From: Dryocola clanedunensis
GTDB taxonomy: Bacteria; Pseudomonadota; Gammaproteobacteria; Enterobacterales; Enterobacteriaceae
DNA length: 64,000 nt
Reading direction: 5' to 3' (one strand)
NCBI RefSeq assembly: GCF_025215155.1
Contig: NZ_JALHAM010000121.1
This document shows, piece by piece, positions 61,669 through 64,000 of the stretch (position 1 is the stretch's first letter; each line of letters starts with the position of its first letter). Under the pieces are notes generated by a model, which searched no databases, was not told the origin of the DNA, and was given only the letters and a program-made list of their open reading frames with translations. Position numbers and translations under genes: made by a program.

Positions 61669-61729
61669 GGCGAGTAGCGCAACCGCTACCCGCCATATTC
61701 CCGGTGGATGACGCTTGCGCTTATCCACC
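61669..61729. repeat. Two REP-like palindromes between gsiB and gsiC
   Basis: Units 61669-61694 (arms GGCGAGTAGCG and CGCTACCCGCC) and 61703-61729 (arms GGTGGATGACGC and GCTTATCCACC), nine bases apart inside the gsi operon. Such elements often protect upstream mRNA, which fits higher demand for the binding protein GsiB than for the permeases. Confidence 0.78.
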
Positions 61730-61749
61730 CTACAACACCAGCTCCGGGG

Positions 61750-63288
61750 CTATTTCAAATCCGCTTCATCAAAGCTAAACCCGGTATCCGGCATCACATA
61801 GAAACCAGTGAGGTTTTTACTGTGGGCGGAAACCAGCTTCTCCACCACCAGCGGCACCCACGGAGACTCTTTCCAGATCGTATCCTGAGCGTCCTTATAG
61901 AGCTTCGCTTTCTCGTCACGATGGGTGGTTTTCAGCGCGTTCGTCAGATCTTTATCCACCTTCGGATTGCTGTAGAAGGCGGTGTTGAAAAGCGTAGGCG
62001 GCCAGTTTTGCGAAGCAAACAGCGGCGACAGCGCCCAGTCCGCTTCGCCGGTGGAGGCCGTCCAGCCGGTATAGAACATTCTCACGCCGCTTTCCGCCTG
62101 GCCTTTACCCTCAACTTCGGCGGAACGCTGCCCGGCATCCATCGCCGTCACTTTCACCTTAATCCCCACCTGCGCGAGCTGCTGTTGGGTAAACTGAAGG
62201 ACTTTCTGCGCGGTACTGTGGTTGTGGGACGACCAGAGCGTTGTTGTAAAGCCGTTCGGGAACCCGGCCTCTTTCAACAGCGCTTTTGCCTTAGCGGGAT
62301 CGTACGGCCACGGTTTGAATTTTTCCGCGAAGTCGATTGAAGGCGGCACGACGCCCTCCGCCGGCGTTGCGTAACCTGCAAAGGCAACTTTCACCAGCGC
62401 CTGGCGGTTAATGGCGTAATTAATGGCCTCGCGTACTTTTGGATTGTCGAACGGCTTCTGGGTCACGTTCATGCTGATGTAGCGCTGCATGATGGACGGT
62501 GACGCAACCAAATCCAGCTTGTCGTTTTTCTCCAGGCGCGCGGCCTGCTCGTAAGGGATAGGGAAAGCAAACTGCGCTTCACCGGTTTGCAGCATTGCCG
62601 CACGGGTGTTGTTATCCACGACCGGACGCCAGGTGATGGTATCGAGTTTTGGCAGCCCCGGCTTCCAGTAGCCGGCAAACTTTTTCACCTTCACAAAATC
62701 AGTCTGATTCCAGGTGTCGAGCTGATACGGGCCGGTACCCACCGGGTGGAAACCAATATCGTTGCCGTATTTTTTCAGCGCCGCAGGGGAAATCATCGCC
62801 GTCGCTGGGTGGGCAAGGATATTGATAAACGCCGAGAACGGCTGTTTCAGCGTGATTTTTACCGTGCTGGCATCCACCGCTTCGGTTTTAGCAATCGCCT
62901 TGTAGAGGTTATAGCGCTTCAGATGATTGTCCGGGTTGCTGGCACGGTCGAGGTTAATCTTCACCGCCTCAGCGTTAAAGTCCGTCCCGTCCTGGAACTT
63001 CACCCCCGAACGCAGCTTAATGGTGTAAACCAGCCCGTCGTCAGAAACTTGATAACTTTCCGCCAGCACATTTTGCAGCTTCATGTCTTTATCCAGGCCA
63101 AACAGCCCCTGATAAAACGACTTTGCCACCGCCTGAGAAAGCGTGTCGTTGGCATCATACGGGTCAAGCGTCGTGAAATTGGAGGCAACGGCTACCACAA
63201 CATCTTTGGCAGCGAATGCCGGCGCGGCGAGGACGGAGGACGCAAGGCCCGCCGCCAGCAGCCATTTTGTATGCATGTTCAGTGTCAT
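61750..63288 (-). CDS. gsiB: GsiB, glutathione-binding periplasmic protein
   Basis: A 512-residue solute-binding protein of the DppA/OppA class, same length as E. coli GsiB. The signal peptide ends near APAFAAKD. Typical segments are NFTTLDPYDANDTLSQAVAK, TGPYQLDTWNQTDFV and RYISMNVTQKPFDNPKVRE. AGGAG lies before the ATG at 63288. It delivers glutathione to GsiCD. Confidence 0.96.
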   Translation of the reverse strand: MTLNMHTKWLLAAGLASSVLAAPAFAAKDVVVAVASNFTTLDPYDANDTLSQAVAKSFYQGLFGLDKDMKLQNVLAESYQVSDDGLVYTIKLRSGVKFQDGTDFNAEAVKINLDRASNPDNHLKRYNLYKAIAKTEAVDASTVKITLKQPFSAFINILAHPATAMISPAALKKYGNDIGFHPVGTGPYQLDTWNQTDFVKVKKFAGYWKPGLPKLDTITWRPVVDNNTRAAMLQTGEAQFAFPIPYEQAARLEKNDKLDLVASPSIMQRYISMNVTQKPFDNPKVREAINYAINRQALVKVAFAGYATPAEGVVPPSIDFAEKFKPWPYDPAKAKALLKEAGFPNGFTTTLWSSHNHSTAQKVLQFTQQQLAQVGIKVKVTAMDAGQRSAEVEGKGQAESGVRMFYTGWTASTGEADWALSPLFASQNWPPTLFNTAFYSNPKVDKDLTNALKTTHRDEKAKLYKDAQDTIWKESPWVPLVVEKLVSAHSKNLTGFYVMPDTGFSFDEADLK

Positions 63289-63311
63289 TCTTATTCTCCT
63301 GTTGTCCCTGC

Positions 63312-64000
63312 CTAAATATGGTTATCACTGGTGCCAATCGGGTGGCGGGCGACAAAGTGCCCGGGCCCAACGGCAACCAGCGGCGCCACGTACGGATCGT
63401 CCCCAACGCTGCGTGTATTGCTGGGGATCTCATCGGAAAGCAAAACGGGTTTCGCCCGACGGTGCGTCGGATCGGCCACCGGCACGGCAGCCATCAGCCT
63501 GCGGGTATAAGGATGCTGCGGGTTTTCAAATACCTCACGACGCGGGCCAATCTCAACAATTTGTCCCAGGTACATCACCGCAACCCGGTGGCAGATCCGC
63601 TCCACCACGGCCATATCGTGGGAAATAAACAAAAAGGCGATGCCAAATTCACGCTGTAAATCGAGCAGCAGATTGATGATTTGCGCGCGGATGGACACGT
63701 CCAGCGCCGAAACGGACTCATCGGCAATCACCACTTTAGGATTCAGCGCCAGAGCCCGCGCAATGCAAATGCGCTGTCGCTGGCCGCCGGAGAACTCGTG
63801 CGGATAGCGCCACGCATGCTCCGGCAAAAGCCCTACCCGTTCCAGCAGCCACGCCACCCGCCGCTCTGCTTCTGCTCCTGGCATCACGTTATGCACCAGC
63901 AAAGGCTCCATAACGGAATAGCCCACGGTCAGACGTGGGTCGAGAGAAGCATAGGGATCCTGGAAGATAAACTGAATGTCTTTACGAATGTGCTGCATTT
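63312..64000 (-). CDS. gsiA: GsiA, glutathione ABC transporter ATPase (partial)
   Basis: The C-terminal part (about 229 residues) of a fused double ATPase that is 623 residues in E. coli; the start lies beyond the window. Visible are the Q-loop (IQFIFQDPYASLDPRLTVG), signature FSGGQRQRICIARAL, Walker B KVVIADES, the H-loop FISHDMAVVE and the oligopeptide-type C-terminal extension (PQHPYTRRLMAAVPVADP). The stop is 23 bases before the gsiB ATG in the same operon. Confidence 0.94.
   Translation of the reverse strand, partial: MQHIRKDIQFIFQDPYASLDPRLTVGYSVMEPLLVHNVMPGAEAERRVAWLLERVGLLPEHAWRYPHEFSGGQRQRICIARALALNPKVVIADESVSALDVSIRAQIINLLLDLQREFGIAFLFISHDMAVVERICHRVAVMYLGQIVEIGPRREVFENPQHPYTRRLMAAVPVADPTHRRAKPVLLSDEIPSNTRSVGDDPYVAPLVAVGPGHFVARHPIGTSDNHI

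Noticed and set aside
1..64000. CRISPR arrays, tRNA or rRNA genes
   Set aside because: No regularly spaced repeats with unique spacers were found, and no tRNA or rRNA sequence was recognised on either strand.

Overview
The window is chromosomal DNA of a member of the Enterobacteriaceae, most like Enterobacter or a close relative. Nearly all core genes match Escherichia coli K-12 genes in order and length (mdtABCD-baeSR, trhP, cyaR, yegS, fbaB, yegTUVW, thiDM, yehS, mrp, metG, then mdfA, ybjG, deoR, dacC, gstB, yliI, bssR, rimO, gsiDCBA). No tRNA, rRNA or CRISPR array was seen.

Layout. 1-0.6 kb: a HigBA-type toxin-antitoxin pair, cut by the window edge. 0.7-11.8 kb: the BaeSR envelope-stress operon. 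11.8-13.7 kb: a cluster of perfect hairpins, the tRNA hydroxylation gene trhP and the CRP-dependent small RNA CyaR. 13.7-21.8 kb: yegS, fbaB, the yegTUV nucleoside-type cluster with its regulator yegW, and thiMD under a TPP riboswitch. 21.7-27.3 kb: a 5.5-kb integrative island. 27.4-35.5 kb: accessory genes (an orphan PAAR effector with a putative immunity gene, an IprA-like regulator, an alkyl sulfatase, a large MscS-type channel and a small exported protein). 35.5-41.8 kb: a periplasmic molybdenum aldehyde oxidoreductase with cytochrome c, divergent from its cofactor maturation genes. 41.9-45.9 kb: yehS, mrp, metG. 45.9-53.2 kb: mdfA to bssR, a block that lies far from metG in E. coli K-12, so a synteny break falls just after metG. 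53.3-58.4 kb: accessory genes (a beta-lactamase-fold lipoprotein, a small lipoprotein, two LysR paralogues, one LuxR-type regulator). 58.4-64 kb: rimO and the glutathione importer gsiDCBA.

The most unusual element is the island. It is bounded by two direct copies of the TPP riboswitch aptamer, 50 bp of them identical, and its tyrosine integrase lies against the right copy. It appears to have inserted inside the thiM riboswitch while carrying the missing aptamer half, so that thiM keeps a complete aptamer. Its cargo is a tight two-gene operon of a C5-cytosine DNA methyltransferase and a GHKL/MORC-like ATPase, a candidate minimal defence system. The integrase has an in-frame amber codon just after its HxxRH motif, so the island may be fixed in place.

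A family of at least twelve short REP-like palindromes is scattered between core genes and absent from the island. Other non-coding features of interest are the hairpin array before trhP, a nested palindromic element before rimO, and a canonical PmrA box in front of a PAP2 phosphatase gene joined to ybjG.
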